This document shows positions 18,336 to 26,221 of a stretch of 38,035 bases of DNA, in pieces. Position 1 is the first letter of the stretch, and every line of letters begins with the position of its first letter. The notes beneath the pieces are model-generated. The model searched no databases, was not told where the DNA came from, and worked only from the letters and a program-made list of their open reading frames with translations. The stretch comes from Phycisphaerales bacterium UBA1845 (GTDB taxonomy: Bacteria; Planctomycetota; Phycisphaerae; UBA1845): contig DDIR01000002.1 of NCBI GenBank assembly GCA_002338715.1, positions 2,134-40,168 of the forward strand, written 5' to 3'. Made by a program: the position numbers and the translations under genes.

Positions 18336-19295
18336 TTACCAGTCCTTTAGCACCGGAGCCTGACGAACCCGCATGCGCCGTTTGTTCTCTTGGCGGCGCT
18401 GGGCTTCTTTGTCGCGAACGGCTTGAAGCATCCGAGCCAACTCCTCATCGGTCAGCTTGCGCTCCTGCTGCGACGCGGCTTGCTGTTGCTGTTGATCCTG
18501 AGGATTCTGCTGCTGGTCATCTGACGGCTGCTGATCGTGTTGATCTTTCTTCTGCTGTTCGTCGTTTTTCTGCGACTGCGGATCTTTTTTCTCGTCACCC
18601 TTCTCGCCGTCTTCTTTTTGCTGCTCGTCTTTCTTATCCTGATCCTGCTCGCCTTCCTGCTTTTGTTGCTCGTCGTTTTTCTCGCCCTCTTCGCCGTCCT
18701 TTTGATCCTGCTTCTGTTGATCCTGTTGATCCTGATTCTGCTGATTCTGATCGTTTTCCTGTTGGTTCTGCTGGTCTTGTTTTTCCTGTTCCTGCTTCTG
18801 TTTATCCAGCAGATCCTTGATCAGAAGTTGGGCGATTTCGATGTTGGCTCGCGCGTCTTCGTCTTTGGGGTTGAGTTCCAGGGCGTCGCGATAGTGAAAA
18901 ATCGCCGAACGGGCGAGTTCGATCGACTCCTTCAAGTCGGACATCTTCTCCAACGCCTCGCTGTACGCGACGTTGCCCAGGTTGTACTTGGTCCTGGACT
19001 CCAGATCCAAGTCGCGCGTCTGTAGCGCCGCGTTGAAGAAATCACGGGCGGCTGAAAAATCCCGCTGGCGATACGACGCCAGTCCCCGGTTGTACGCAAT
19101 CTCCGGACACTCCGGGCATTTGAGTTCGGCTTCGGTGAATTGCTCCTGCGCTTTGTCGTATTCACCGCTTTCGTACGCCTTGATCGCCGCGCGGACATGT
19201 TCGGCTGCCTCGCGATCCGCCGCCGTCACCGATGATGGAATCATCGATAGCGTCGCAACGACCATCAGGATTTGCTGACACGTTCGATTATGCAT
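18336..19295 (-). CDS. batC: BatC-like TPR protein with very long Gln/Lys/Asp/Glu-rich tail
   Basis: The 319-residue protein starts at the ATG at 19295, since MHNRTCQQILMVVATLSM is a good signal peptide ending near SSVTAA; an upstream in-frame start adds only a polar extension. Residues about 28-150 contain TPR repeats (AIKAYESGEYDKAQEQFTEA, CPEIAYNRGLASYRQRDF). From about residue 165 to 285 the chain is almost only Q, K, D, E, N and G (runs such as QQKQEGEQDQDKK), predicted disordered. The end carries an RMRVRQAPVLKDW motif, also seen in BatC relatives. The start lies inside the last codons of batB (8-base overlap). Confidence 0.82.
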   Translation of the reverse strand: MHNRTCQQILMVVATLSMIPSSVTAADREAAEHVRAAIKAYESGEYDKAQEQFTEAELKCPECPEIAYNRGLASYRQRDFSAARDFFNAALQTRDLDLESRTKYNLGNVAYSEALEKMSDLKESIELARSAIFHYRDALELNPKDEDARANIEIAQLLIKDLLDKQKQEQEKQDQQNQQENDQNQQNQDQQDQQKQDQKDGEEGEKNDEQQKQEGEQDQDKKDEQQKEDGEKGDEKKDPQSQKNDEQQKKDQHDQQPSDDQQQNPQDQQQQQAASQQERKLTDEELARMLQAVRDKEAQRRQENKRRMRVRQAPVLKDW

Positions 19296-20325
19296 GGATA
19301 CCAACCTCACTCGAAGCGGCGGCCTTCCGATCACTCAACAACGTTTCGATCAACAGCAGAAGCAGCGCCAACCCCGCAAACCATTGAAAGCGGGCGTACT
19401 GCATTTCCTTATGCGACATTTCCAACTCGCGTGCTTCCACCTTTCGGCGGATGTGCTCTTCGTACAGCACGCGAAAGTCAGCATCCGAAGTTCCCATGGG
19501 ATAGTATTCTCCCCCACCTTCGATGGCCATCTCCTGAAGCGTCGCCACATCCAGCTTGGACCAGACCTGCTCGCCCTTGTATTGCAGGAATTGTCCCTGG
19601 CCGTTCTTCTTCGTGGGAATCCGCGCGCCGCGCGTCGCATCACCCACGCCAACGGTGAACACGCGAATCTTCTTGTTCTGCCAGGCATCCCGCGCCGCCT
19701 CAACCGGAAACGACGCCTGGTCCTCACCGTCGGTGATCAAGAGAATCGCTTTGTGCCCTTTATCATTGTCCGCAAAACTGTCAGCCGCTTCACGAATCGC
19801 GTCACCGATCAGCGACCCACCGCGGGCGGTGCTGCGCGTGTCCACTTCGTCGAGGGCCATCCGATACGCGCCGTAATTGATCGTCAGCGGACAGGTCAGC
19901 GCCGCGTTTCCGGCAAACGTCACCAACCCGATGCGATCGCCCTTCAACCCACTCAGCATGTCGCCCAATTCAAACTTCGCCCGTTCGAGGCGATTCGGGG
20001 CGATGTCCTCAGCCAGCATCGAACGCGACACATCCAAACACACCATGATATCGATGCCCTTGCGCTGAAGTTGGACGATCTTACGCCCCCAGCGCGGACC
20101 CGTTGCAGCAAAGATCAACAGCGCGATCGAACCAAGCAGGATGGCGGCTTTGATCTTCTGACGGCGGATACTCACGGTCGGCATCAACCGATCGAAAAGA
20201 TTCACCGTCGCAAAAATGCGCATCGCCCGCGACTTGCGCGAGAAACCATATGCAAACAAGCCGCCCAGCACCGGGATCAACCAGAGCAAATGCAGATACT
20301 GAATGTTATCGAGCTTGAGATCCAT
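19288..20325 (-). CDS. batB: BatB von Willebrand factor A membrane protein
   Basis: BatB is an inner-membrane protein with a VWA domain held between membrane helices. The 345 residues show a helix at about 8-27, a second at 58-76 and a C-terminal one at about 312-328. Between them is a VWA fold with an intact MIDAS site, DVSRS (Asp98, Ser100, Ser102), TxDxE-type segment LLITDGEDQ and the AGNAALTCPLT strand typical of the Bat branch. VWA domains bind partners through a metal ion. The gene follows batA by 37 bases and its 3' end overlaps batC by 8 bases. Confidence 0.92.
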   Translation of the reverse strand: MDLKLDNIQYLHLLWLIPVLGGLFAYGFSRKSRAMRIFATVNLFDRLMPTVSIRRQKIKAAILLGSIALLIFAATGPRWGRKIVQLQRKGIDIMVCLDVSRSMLAEDIAPNRLERAKFELGDMLSGLKGDRIGLVTFAGNAALTCPLTINYGAYRMALDEVDTRSTARGGSLIGDAIREAADSFADNDKGHKAILLITDGEDQASFPVEAARDAWQNKKIRVFTVGVGDATRGARIPTKKNGQGQFLQYKGEQVWSKLDVATLQEMAIEGGGEYYPMGTSDADFRVLYEEHIRRKVEARELEMSHKEMQYARFQWFAGLALLLLLIETLLSDRKAAASSEVGIHA

Positions 20326-20362
20326 TTCGTCTTCTGCCGATTCGCATCATGATTCGGTCGAA

Positions 20363-21472
20363 CTACGGAATCTTGCGAAAACGGGTGTTCGTCAAAATAA
20401 CTTCCAACGCCAAACACACCAGCGCCACCAACAACAGCGGCGGATAATTCAACGAACCGAGTTTGACCCATTGGGTGGCCATCTCTGCGTGTTGCAGGTA
20501 GCGCTTCTCTTCGGTTTCGGTTTTTTCCAATTCATCGATGCGGGCATAGATGTCCCGAAGCGATTCGGTGTCGGTCGCGCGGAAATATTCCCCACCGGTG
20601 GTCTTGGCGATTTCCTTCAGCGTGGGCTCGTCGATGTTCACGCGAATGTCCACAAGTGTGTCGCGCCCCAGAAAGTCGACGCCGGGGGCTTTGGCGATAC
20701 CGCGCGTTCCCACGCCAATCGTATAAACCTTGATGCCAGCCGCCTGGGCGAGTTCCGCGCCTTGAATCGGCGTGAGGTCGCCGCGCGTCTGCTCACCATC
20801 CGTCAAGAGCACCAACACCTTGCTTTTGATTCGATTGGCATTGAGCGCTTCGCGCCGTTTGGTCATGTCCTCCATGCGCAAAACACCCAGCGCAATCGCG
20901 TCACCGATCGCCGTTCCGTCTTCCTGCTGCGACTCCTCGCGGGCGACGATCTTCGTCTTCTGCAACGTATCGACCAGGTATGCATGGTCGAGCGTCAACG
21001 GACACCGACTGTCGGCGTATGCGGCGAACGTGATCATGCCGATCAGATCGTCGGGACGCCCCTGCAACTCGGTTCCTTTTTCGCCCTGCACAAACTGCGT
21101 GGCGACGTGCTTGATCGCCTCCAGCCGATCCACCGGTTTGCCGTCGATTTTGAAATCCAAGGCCCGCATGCTGCCCGATCGATCGACGAGCAGTTGAATC
21201 GCGACGCCTTCCGAGACAATCCGCGTTTCTTCATCGCCCTTTTGCGGGCGAGCCAAACATACGATCATCACGATCACCGCGATCGTTCGCAGCAGCGGAA
21301 TCAGGAAGCGCATGCGAACCGCCCACGTGCGCCCCTGCGTCCGCAGATTGTCCAATGACGAAAACCGAATCGCGGCATGACGATGTTGCCGTCGCCACCG
21401 CCACCAGATCAGCGGCACAAAGACCAGCAGGGTCAGCATCATCGGACGATCGAATGTGATTCCCGAAAACAT
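20363..21472 (-). CDS. batA: BatA von Willebrand factor A membrane protein
   Basis: The 369-residue protein has the same layout as BatB: N-terminal helices at about 9-25 and 55-75, a VWA domain with MIDAS motif DRSGS (Asp97, Ser99, Ser101) and LVLLTDGEQTRGD, and a C-terminal helix at about 343-360 (PPLLLVALVCLALEV). The AYADSRCPLTLDHAYL strand and the conserved GTAIGDAIALG are standard for BatA. It presumably pairs with BatB in a membrane complex driven or assembled by the MoxR ATPase of this operon. It starts in a TGATG junction, one base overlapping the stop of the preceding lipoprotein gene. Confidence 0.92.
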   Translation of the reverse strand: MFSGITFDRPMMLTLLVFVPLIWWRWRRQHRHAAIRFSSLDNLRTQGRTWAVRMRFLIPLLRTIAVIVMIVCLARPQKGDEETRIVSEGVAIQLLVDRSGSMRALDFKIDGKPVDRLEAIKHVATQFVQGEKGTELQGRPDDLIGMITFAAYADSRCPLTLDHAYLVDTLQKTKIVAREESQQEDGTAIGDAIALGVLRMEDMTKRREALNANRIKSKVLVLLTDGEQTRGDLTPIQGAELAQAAGIKVYTIGVGTRGIAKAPGVDFLGRDTLVDIRVNIDEPTLKEIAKTTGGEYFRATDTESLRDIYARIDELEKTETEEKRYLQHAEMATQWVKLGSLNYPPLLLVALVCLALEVILTNTRFRKIP

Positions 21473-22569
21473 CAGGCCGCCACCTCCGTCGCTGCGTCTG
21501 ACTCGCGCGTGATTGCACCGCCAACCGCTCCCGGTTTAGTGTGTTCCACGAAGTCGCGAGCCGCATTGAATACCGTCTCAATTTCTCGTGAACTGGGTTC
21601 GTAAAGCGTGTACTTCACCATGTCGCACGCCGTCAAGAATTCCCGCAGATGCGCCTTGTGCGCGGCGTTGAGCGCGTTCGACGTTCGCATCTCTTCCAGA
21701 AATTCCTCGGTCGTGCGCTCGGGAGCCATCAACCCAAACCGCAGTTCGATGTAAGTTCGCGTGATCTCGTTGAGTCGATAATAGAACGGTTTGAATTCGC
21801 CGGCTTCGACCAACCCCGATGACGCCAGCGCCTTCAATTCCGCAAACGCCCATTCGTGCGGTGGGATCACGACTGCCGGTCGACCACCGCGACCGTACTT
21901 GCGAATCAGCAGCATCGCCACGATTCCGAGAACAACCACGCCGCCGACAATCCCGCCCGTCCACGCCAACCAGCCCCACGTTCGGTCCACTTGCAATTCG
22001 ACCGCGCCTTTGACATCGCGAAAATTCGCCGGATCGAATTCACCTTCGAGCAGCGACGTAACTTCGATCGTGATGGGTTCGGTGGTCAGTTCCGACGTCG
22101 CCACATCGTCGTGCGGCGCGTCGCTCGGCTGCTCGTTGCGGCGATCGGCGTATTCGATGGTCACTCCGGCAATCGCATAGCTTCCCGAAAGAAACGAATC
22201 GAGCTTGTATATGTGTGTGAATCGACGCTTACCGTTGTCGAGAACTTCGACCGGTTCTTCGCGGAAATCCCGAATCTCGAATTGGCTTTGAATCGCCCCG
22301 TACTTGGGCATGGTCACGTCAATGCCATCGTCAGCCGTCACCTCAATGCGAAGTTCCAACTGCTCGGCGATCGAAATCGTGTCGCGATCGGCGGTCACGG
22401 TGAGTTTGACCGGTCCGCGATCGACCTCAGACACGACGGGCTTGGCTTTTGATTCGCCTTTTGCGGAACCATCCTCGAACTCGTCACAACCCGCCAACAA
22501 AACAAGGCAACAGGTCACGACAATCGCCCGCAAGCGTCTCGAATTGTCTTGGCCACGAAACGCGCTCAT
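21472..22569 (-). CDS. BatD/DUF4381-like membrane lipoprotein of the bat operon
   Basis: The 365-residue protein occupies the place of the DUF4381-type gene found between DUF58 and batA in many Bat operons. It begins with a signal peptide ending in the lipobox LLAGC (about Cys28). It then has a beta-rich outer domain with the BatD-like pattern KLTVTADRDTISIAEQLEL and TMPKYG (about 53-190), one membrane helix at about 203-227 (GIVGGVVVLGIVAMLLI), and a cytoplasmic helical part with FYYRLNEITRTYIELRFGL, the hallmark of the DUF4381 tail. Both lipidation and a later membrane helix are predicted, which is unusual but consistent with a periplasmic loop. It overlaps the isomerase gene by 4 bases and batA by 1. 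Confidence 0.75.
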   Translation of the reverse strand: MSAFRGQDNSRRLRAIVVTCCLVLLAGCDEFEDGSAKGESKAKPVVSEVDRGPVKLTVTADRDTISIAEQLELRIEVTADDGIDVTMPKYGAIQSQFEIRDFREEPVEVLDNGKRRFTHIYKLDSFLSGSYAIAGVTIEYADRRNEQPSDAPHDDVATSELTTEPITIEVTSLLEGEFDPANFRDVKGAVELQVDRTWGWLAWTGGIVGGVVVLGIVAMLLIRKYGRGGRPAVVIPPHEWAFAELKALASSGLVEAGEFKPFYYRLNEITRTYIELRFGLMAPERTTEEFLEEMRTSNALNAAHKAHLREFLTACDMVKYTLYEPSSREIETVFNAARDFVEHTKPGAVGGAITRESDAATEVAA

Positions 22570-24017
22570 GGCGTTGCTGAATCTCCTGACATCTCGCTCT
22601 CGTCGGAATTACTTCCGCCCGAAGCATCCGCACTCTCGACGGCTCCCAATGCCTGCGGATAGAGCTTCACCCGATCCGCCTCAAACAACTCCTTAACGAA
22701 CTGTTTGGAAACCTCGCGATTGCGGGCAGCCACCGTGTCTTCGCGCACCTGCTCACGAATTTCCTCAAACGGCTGCTCAACACGCTCCCGATGCGACACG
22801 ATTTTGATCACGTGCCAGCCTTGCGCACTTTCGTAAGGCTTCTGCAGAATCTTACTCGCCTCGCCCTCCCGTATCGCCGCGTGCAGTTCAGCATTGGCCC
22901 CAAACATCGGGACCAATTCACCATTCGCGGGCACCGGCGTCGGGAGAATCCCCATGCTCCCCTTCGTGCTCGCGTCCAACGATTCGTTCTTGGCGATCTC
23001 GTCGAACGAAGCACCTGCATTGATGCGTGCAATCACGTCGTTCGCCTTTGCTTCGGTTTTGCAAAGCACGTGGGCAATAAAAGTAGCCGCCGGCCGGGCG
23101 TATCGTTCGGTGTTGGCCTGATAGAACCGCTGGACATCCTCTTCCGTCACGGTTCCGCGTTTGGACGATTCTTCGAAGAGCAGCGTCTGCCCCAAGATGC
23201 CGTCTGCCACCGCCTGCAGGCGATCGCGAAACTCGGCGCTCTTATCAAGGTCGCGTTTGCGGGCTTCCTGGGCGAGCACGCGCATCTCCACGATGCGCTG
23301 AAGCTCGCGTTGGCGAATCTGCGGATCGGCGAACTGCTCATGGGCACGACGACGCAGCGCGTTTTGATCCTCCGACGACAAGCCCAGTCGCGAATTGACG
23401 GCCATCTCGATCTGATCGGACAGCATCTGGTCGAATTCCGCGACCGTGATCTTCTGTCCGTCAATCTCGGCGACGACCTGCTGACCACTCGCGCCGGAAT
23501 CATCGGCGCCGATGGTGGCGCGGTCGGCCATCTCCCTGGCCACCTCTGCCCAGCGCCCCAACTTCCGCAGGCACTCCACCCGACGCAGACTGATTTCCTG
23601 AATCAGATCGGGCGAACTTTCACCGAGGAGCTTTTCAGCCAACGCATATTGGGCGAACGCTTTGTCGTATTCACCGGCTGACTGTCGAAGCTTGCCCACG
23701 CGATAACGCACGTTGCCGGCTTCATACGCGGTCAGCTTGGCCATCTCGAGGTAGCGTTCCCAAAGGTCAGCCGCTTCGCCGCTGATGTTCTTATTTTCAA
23801 GATCGATGGCCACGCTCTTGATCTGATCGGCGCCGGGCATACCCGAATCGCCCGCACTTCGCGACGTGTTGATGGTCCCCGGCGGTGCGACGAAAAACCG
23901 CATCACGTTGACCACCAGCAGGATCAGCAAGAGCACAAACGCCAACCCGCTAAGCCCACCACGATTGGGCGGCGGCTCCTTGACCTGGGGTACTTCAAGA
24001 TTGAGGGGCGTCGTCAT
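22566..24017 (-). CDS. Membrane-anchored parvulin-type peptidyl-prolyl isomerase
   Basis: The 483-residue protein has a proline-rich cytoplasmic N-terminus, one membrane helix (about 24-44, GLAFVLLLILLVVNVMRFFV), a TPR-like helical segment (about 80-165) and a SurA/PrsA-type chaperone region (about 180-290, VAEIDGQKITVAEFDQML). A parvulin isomerase domain follows at about 290-405 (FIAHVLCKTEAKANDV, SFDEIAKNESLD, GSMGILPT, then QGWHVIKIVSHRE). Such proteins help fold exported proteins on the outer face of the inner membrane. The gene sits inside the bat operon, 2 bases after the DUF58 gene and overlapping the lipoprotein gene by 4, which suggests that it folds Bat envelope proteins. I do not know of this enzyme as a standard member of bat operons. 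Confidence 0.87.
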   Translation of the reverse strand: MTTPLNLEVPQVKEPPPNRGGLSGLAFVLLLILLVVNVMRFFVAPPGTINTSRSAGDSGMPGADQIKSVAIDLENKNISGEAADLWERYLEMAKLTAYEAGNVRYRVGKLRQSAGEYDKAFAQYALAEKLLGESSPDLIQEISLRRVECLRKLGRWAEVAREMADRATIGADDSGASGQQVVAEIDGQKITVAEFDQMLSDQIEMAVNSRLGLSSEDQNALRRRAHEQFADPQIRQRELQRIVEMRVLAQEARKRDLDKSAEFRDRLQAVADGILGQTLLFEESSKRGTVTEEDVQRFYQANTERYARPAATFIAHVLCKTEAKANDVIARINAGASFDEIAKNESLDASTKGSMGILPTPVPANGELVPMFGANAELHAAIREGEASKILQKPYESAQGWHVIKIVSHRERVEQPFEEIREQVREDTVAARNREVSKQFVKELFEADRVKLYPQALGAVESADASGGSNSDESEMSGDSATP

Positions 24018-24019
24018 GA

Positions 24020-24895
24020 CTAGAGTCGCGCCTCCCTCGCCAGGAAAAATCGCCTAAGCGGTTCGGTAAATGACTCGCCGGTCCTGATGTGGATGGCGTC
24101 CATTTTCATTTTGCGAAACAGCGTGTCGCGTTCGTCCATGTTGCTGACCGCCTTCAGTGAATAGTTGCGACGCAGCGCCGCGCTCGACGTGTCGACGATG
24201 ATGGTCTCGCCGGTTTCGGCATCCATGAGTTCAATCATGCCGACATTGGGCAATTCCATCTCGCGCTGATCGCTGATCGAAATCGGAATCACGTCGTGGC
24301 GCTTCCTCGCAATGCGCATGGCGTTTTCAAATCCGCTGGCTTGAAAATCGCTCACGAGAAACACCACGCTGCGCTTGCGAAACGTCTTGTTCAAAAAATC
24401 AAACAACACCGAAAGATCGGTCCCTCGACTCTTCGGTTTCAGATACAACAATTCGCGAATCACCCGCAGCACATGGTTCGCACCTTTACGCGGCGGCAGG
24501 AACGCTTCGATCTGGTCGGTGAAACAGATCATCCCGACCTTGTCGTTGTTGCGTATCGCCGAAAACGCCAGCGTCGCACACACCTCTGCCGCCAACTCAC
24601 GCTTGACCTGCTCCGCCGTCCCGAAATCGTTCGACGGACTCATGTCCACGAGCAGCAGCACCGTCAACTCGCGCTCTTCGCGAAACCGCTTCACGTGCGG
24701 TCGGCCGCAGCGGGCGGTCACGTTGCGATCGATCGTGCGAACGTCATCACCGATCTGGTATTCGCGCACTTCCTCGAACTCCATCCCGCGCCCTTTGAAC
24801 GCGGAATGGTACTGACCAGCCAGCACGTCATTGACCATGTGCGACGTGCGGATTTCGATGCGGCGGATTTTCTTGAGTAACTCTTTTGGAATCAT
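24020..24895 (-). CDS. DUF58 protein (MoxR-associated VWA-like)
   Basis: The 291-residue cytoplasmic protein carries the DUF58 signature EYQIGDDVRTIDRNVTARCG and VKRFREERELTVLLLVDMS (about 45-80). In most family members the IDW tryptophan is conserved; here it is Arg (IDR). The VWA-like metal site reads DMSPS followed by Asn instead of the usual DxSxSM. DUF58 proteins are encoded next to MoxR ATPases almost everywhere and are thought to act with them in complex assembly. The gene lies 98 bases after moxR and only 2 bases before the isomerase gene, on the same strand. Confidence 0.9.
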   Translation of the reverse strand: MIPKELLKKIRRIEIRTSHMVNDVLAGQYHSAFKGRGMEFEEVREYQIGDDVRTIDRNVTARCGRPHVKRFREERELTVLLLVDMSPSNDFGTAEQVKRELAAEVCATLAFSAIRNNDKVGMICFTDQIEAFLPPRKGANHVLRVIRELLYLKPKSRGTDLSVLFDFLNKTFRKRSVVFLVSDFQASGFENAMRIARKRHDVIPISISDQREMELPNVGMIELMDAETGETIIVDTSSAALRRNYSLKAVSNMDERDTLFRKMKMDAIHIRTGESFTEPLRRFFLAREARL

Positions 24896-24993
24896 CGAAG
24901 CTCAAATCTGCTTGTTTAAAAACATCAACAACCCAAGTGCCCAACAATTCAGGGCATTCGGCGATGATACGAATCCAATTCTCGGTACTGCGC

Positions 24994-25992
24994 TTACGGA
25001 ACCGGAATGTGCTGCAGGATGTGCTCGACAACATCGCCAGCCGTCTTCTCTTCGGCTTCCGCTTCGTACGTTACGATCACGCGATGACGCAGGATGTCCA
25101 TGGCAATGTTCTTGACGTCCTGCGGCGTCACGAATCCGCGGCCGTCCAGAAACGCACACGCCTTCGCTCCCAGCGACAAGAAAATCGTCGCACGCGGTGA
25201 TGCGCCGAAATGAATCAGGTCGGCCAACTTCAAACCATAAGCCGCTGGGTCGCGCGTCGCCTGCACCAGATCGACAATGTAATCTTTGATGCGGTCGTCG
25301 ATGTAAATCTGATCGACGAGCTTGCGGGCTTTGACGATATCATCCGGCGACATGACCGGTTCGATCAACGTCAGCGGGTGCGTCTCTCCCATCCGATCGA
25401 GAATCGTGCGCTCCTCGCCTTTGGTCGGGTAAGTCACCTGCAACTTGAGCATGAAACGGTCCACCTGCGCTTCGGGCAGTGGATACGTGCCTTCCTGCTC
25501 GATGGGGTTCTGCGTTGCGAGCACGATGAACGGATCATCGAGGCGATAGGTTTCCTTGCCGATCGTGACCTGCCGCTCCTGCATCGATTCGAGAAGGGCG
25601 CTTTGCACCTTCGCCGGCGCTCGGTTGATTTCGTCGGCAAGAATGACGTTGGCGAAAAGCGGTCCCTTCGAAACCTCAAACGTCCCGTCCTGCGGGCGAT
25701 AGATCAGCGTTCCCGTCAGGTCGGCTGGGAGCAGGTCCGGGGTAAACTGGATGCGTTGGAATTTGGTTCGAATGCCAGCCGCCAAACACGACACCGCGGT
25801 GGTCTTGGCCAACCCGGGCACGCCTTCGATGAGAATGTGACCGTTGGCCAAAAGCCCCACGCACATCTTGTGGAGCAGGTCGTCCTGCCCGACGATCACG
25901 CGATGAAGTTCCTGCTTGAGGCGATCAAACGGTGCGGATGCGGCTTGCACTTCTTCGCCAATTTGTTTGACGTCAACCTGGGTCGTGGTCAT
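24994..25992 (-). CDS. MoxR-family AAA+ ATPase
   Basis: The 332-residue AAA+ ATPase has Walker A GVPGLAKT (57-64), Walker B VILADE (116-121) followed by the family-specific INRAPAKVQSALLE, sensor-1 ATQNPIEQEG and a C-terminal AAA lid with FGASPRATI. MoxR proteins are thought to act as chaperone-like ATPases that activate or assemble VWA partners; here the partners would be DUF58, BatA and BatB. It is the first gene of the nine-gene bat operon. A consensus AGGAGG ribosome site lies 11 bases upstream of the ATG. Confidence 0.95.
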   Translation of the reverse strand: MTTTQVDVKQIGEEVQAASAPFDRLKQELHRVIVGQDDLLHKMCVGLLANGHILIEGVPGLAKTTAVSCLAAGIRTKFQRIQFTPDLLPADLTGTLIYRPQDGTFEVSKGPLFANVILADEINRAPAKVQSALLESMQERQVTIGKETYRLDDPFIVLATQNPIEQEGTYPLPEAQVDRFMLKLQVTYPTKGEERTILDRMGETHPLTLIEPVMSPDDIVKARKLVDQIYIDDRIKDYIVDLVQATRDPAAYGLKLADLIHFGASPRATIFLSLGAKACAFLDGRGFVTPQDVKNIAMDILRHRVIVTYEAEAEEKTAGDVVEHILQHIPVP

Positions 25993-26003
25993 CTACGATG
26001 TTT

Positions 26004-26009
26004 CCTCCT
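26004..26009 (-). promoter_or_regulatory. Consensus Shine-Dalgarno site of moxR
   Basis: On the minus strand this reads AGGAGG, with 11 bases to the moxR ATG at 25992. Most genes in the window have weaker sites, so the first gene of the bat operon is probably well translated. The 229-base gap upstream (25993-26221) must hold the operon promoter; it contains an isolated TTGACA hexamer but no matching -10 at a normal distance. Confidence 0.7.
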
Positions 26010-26221
26010 GCAGCACCAAATTTCGTCAATGGTTGAGGCCCGTGATTCTAATACCAAAGCCCCGAATCCTAACACTCCAAACGAGCAGACGCAAAGAATA
26101 CCCGTTCCCTGTCAAGGTACGTGTCGAAAGCTGTAGCGTCCGTAACACAAGCGCAACATCGGCCGAGATCAGCCGCGCTGAAGTGCCATCGTTCACCTTG
26201 AATTGTGCTCAAAAAATAGAC

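Noticed and set aside
18537..19025. Long leucine/valine-rich open frame on the plus strand, looking like a membrane protein
   Set aside because: It is the antisense of the Gln/Lys/Asp/Glu-rich batC tail (CAG read as CTG and so on). It has no ribosome site, and batC is clearly the coding strand.
19294..20352. 352-codon open frame on the plus strand opposite batB
   Set aside because: Arg/Gln/His-rich shadow of batB. The minus strand carries the VWA domain with an intact MIDAS site and continuous overlaps with batA and batC.
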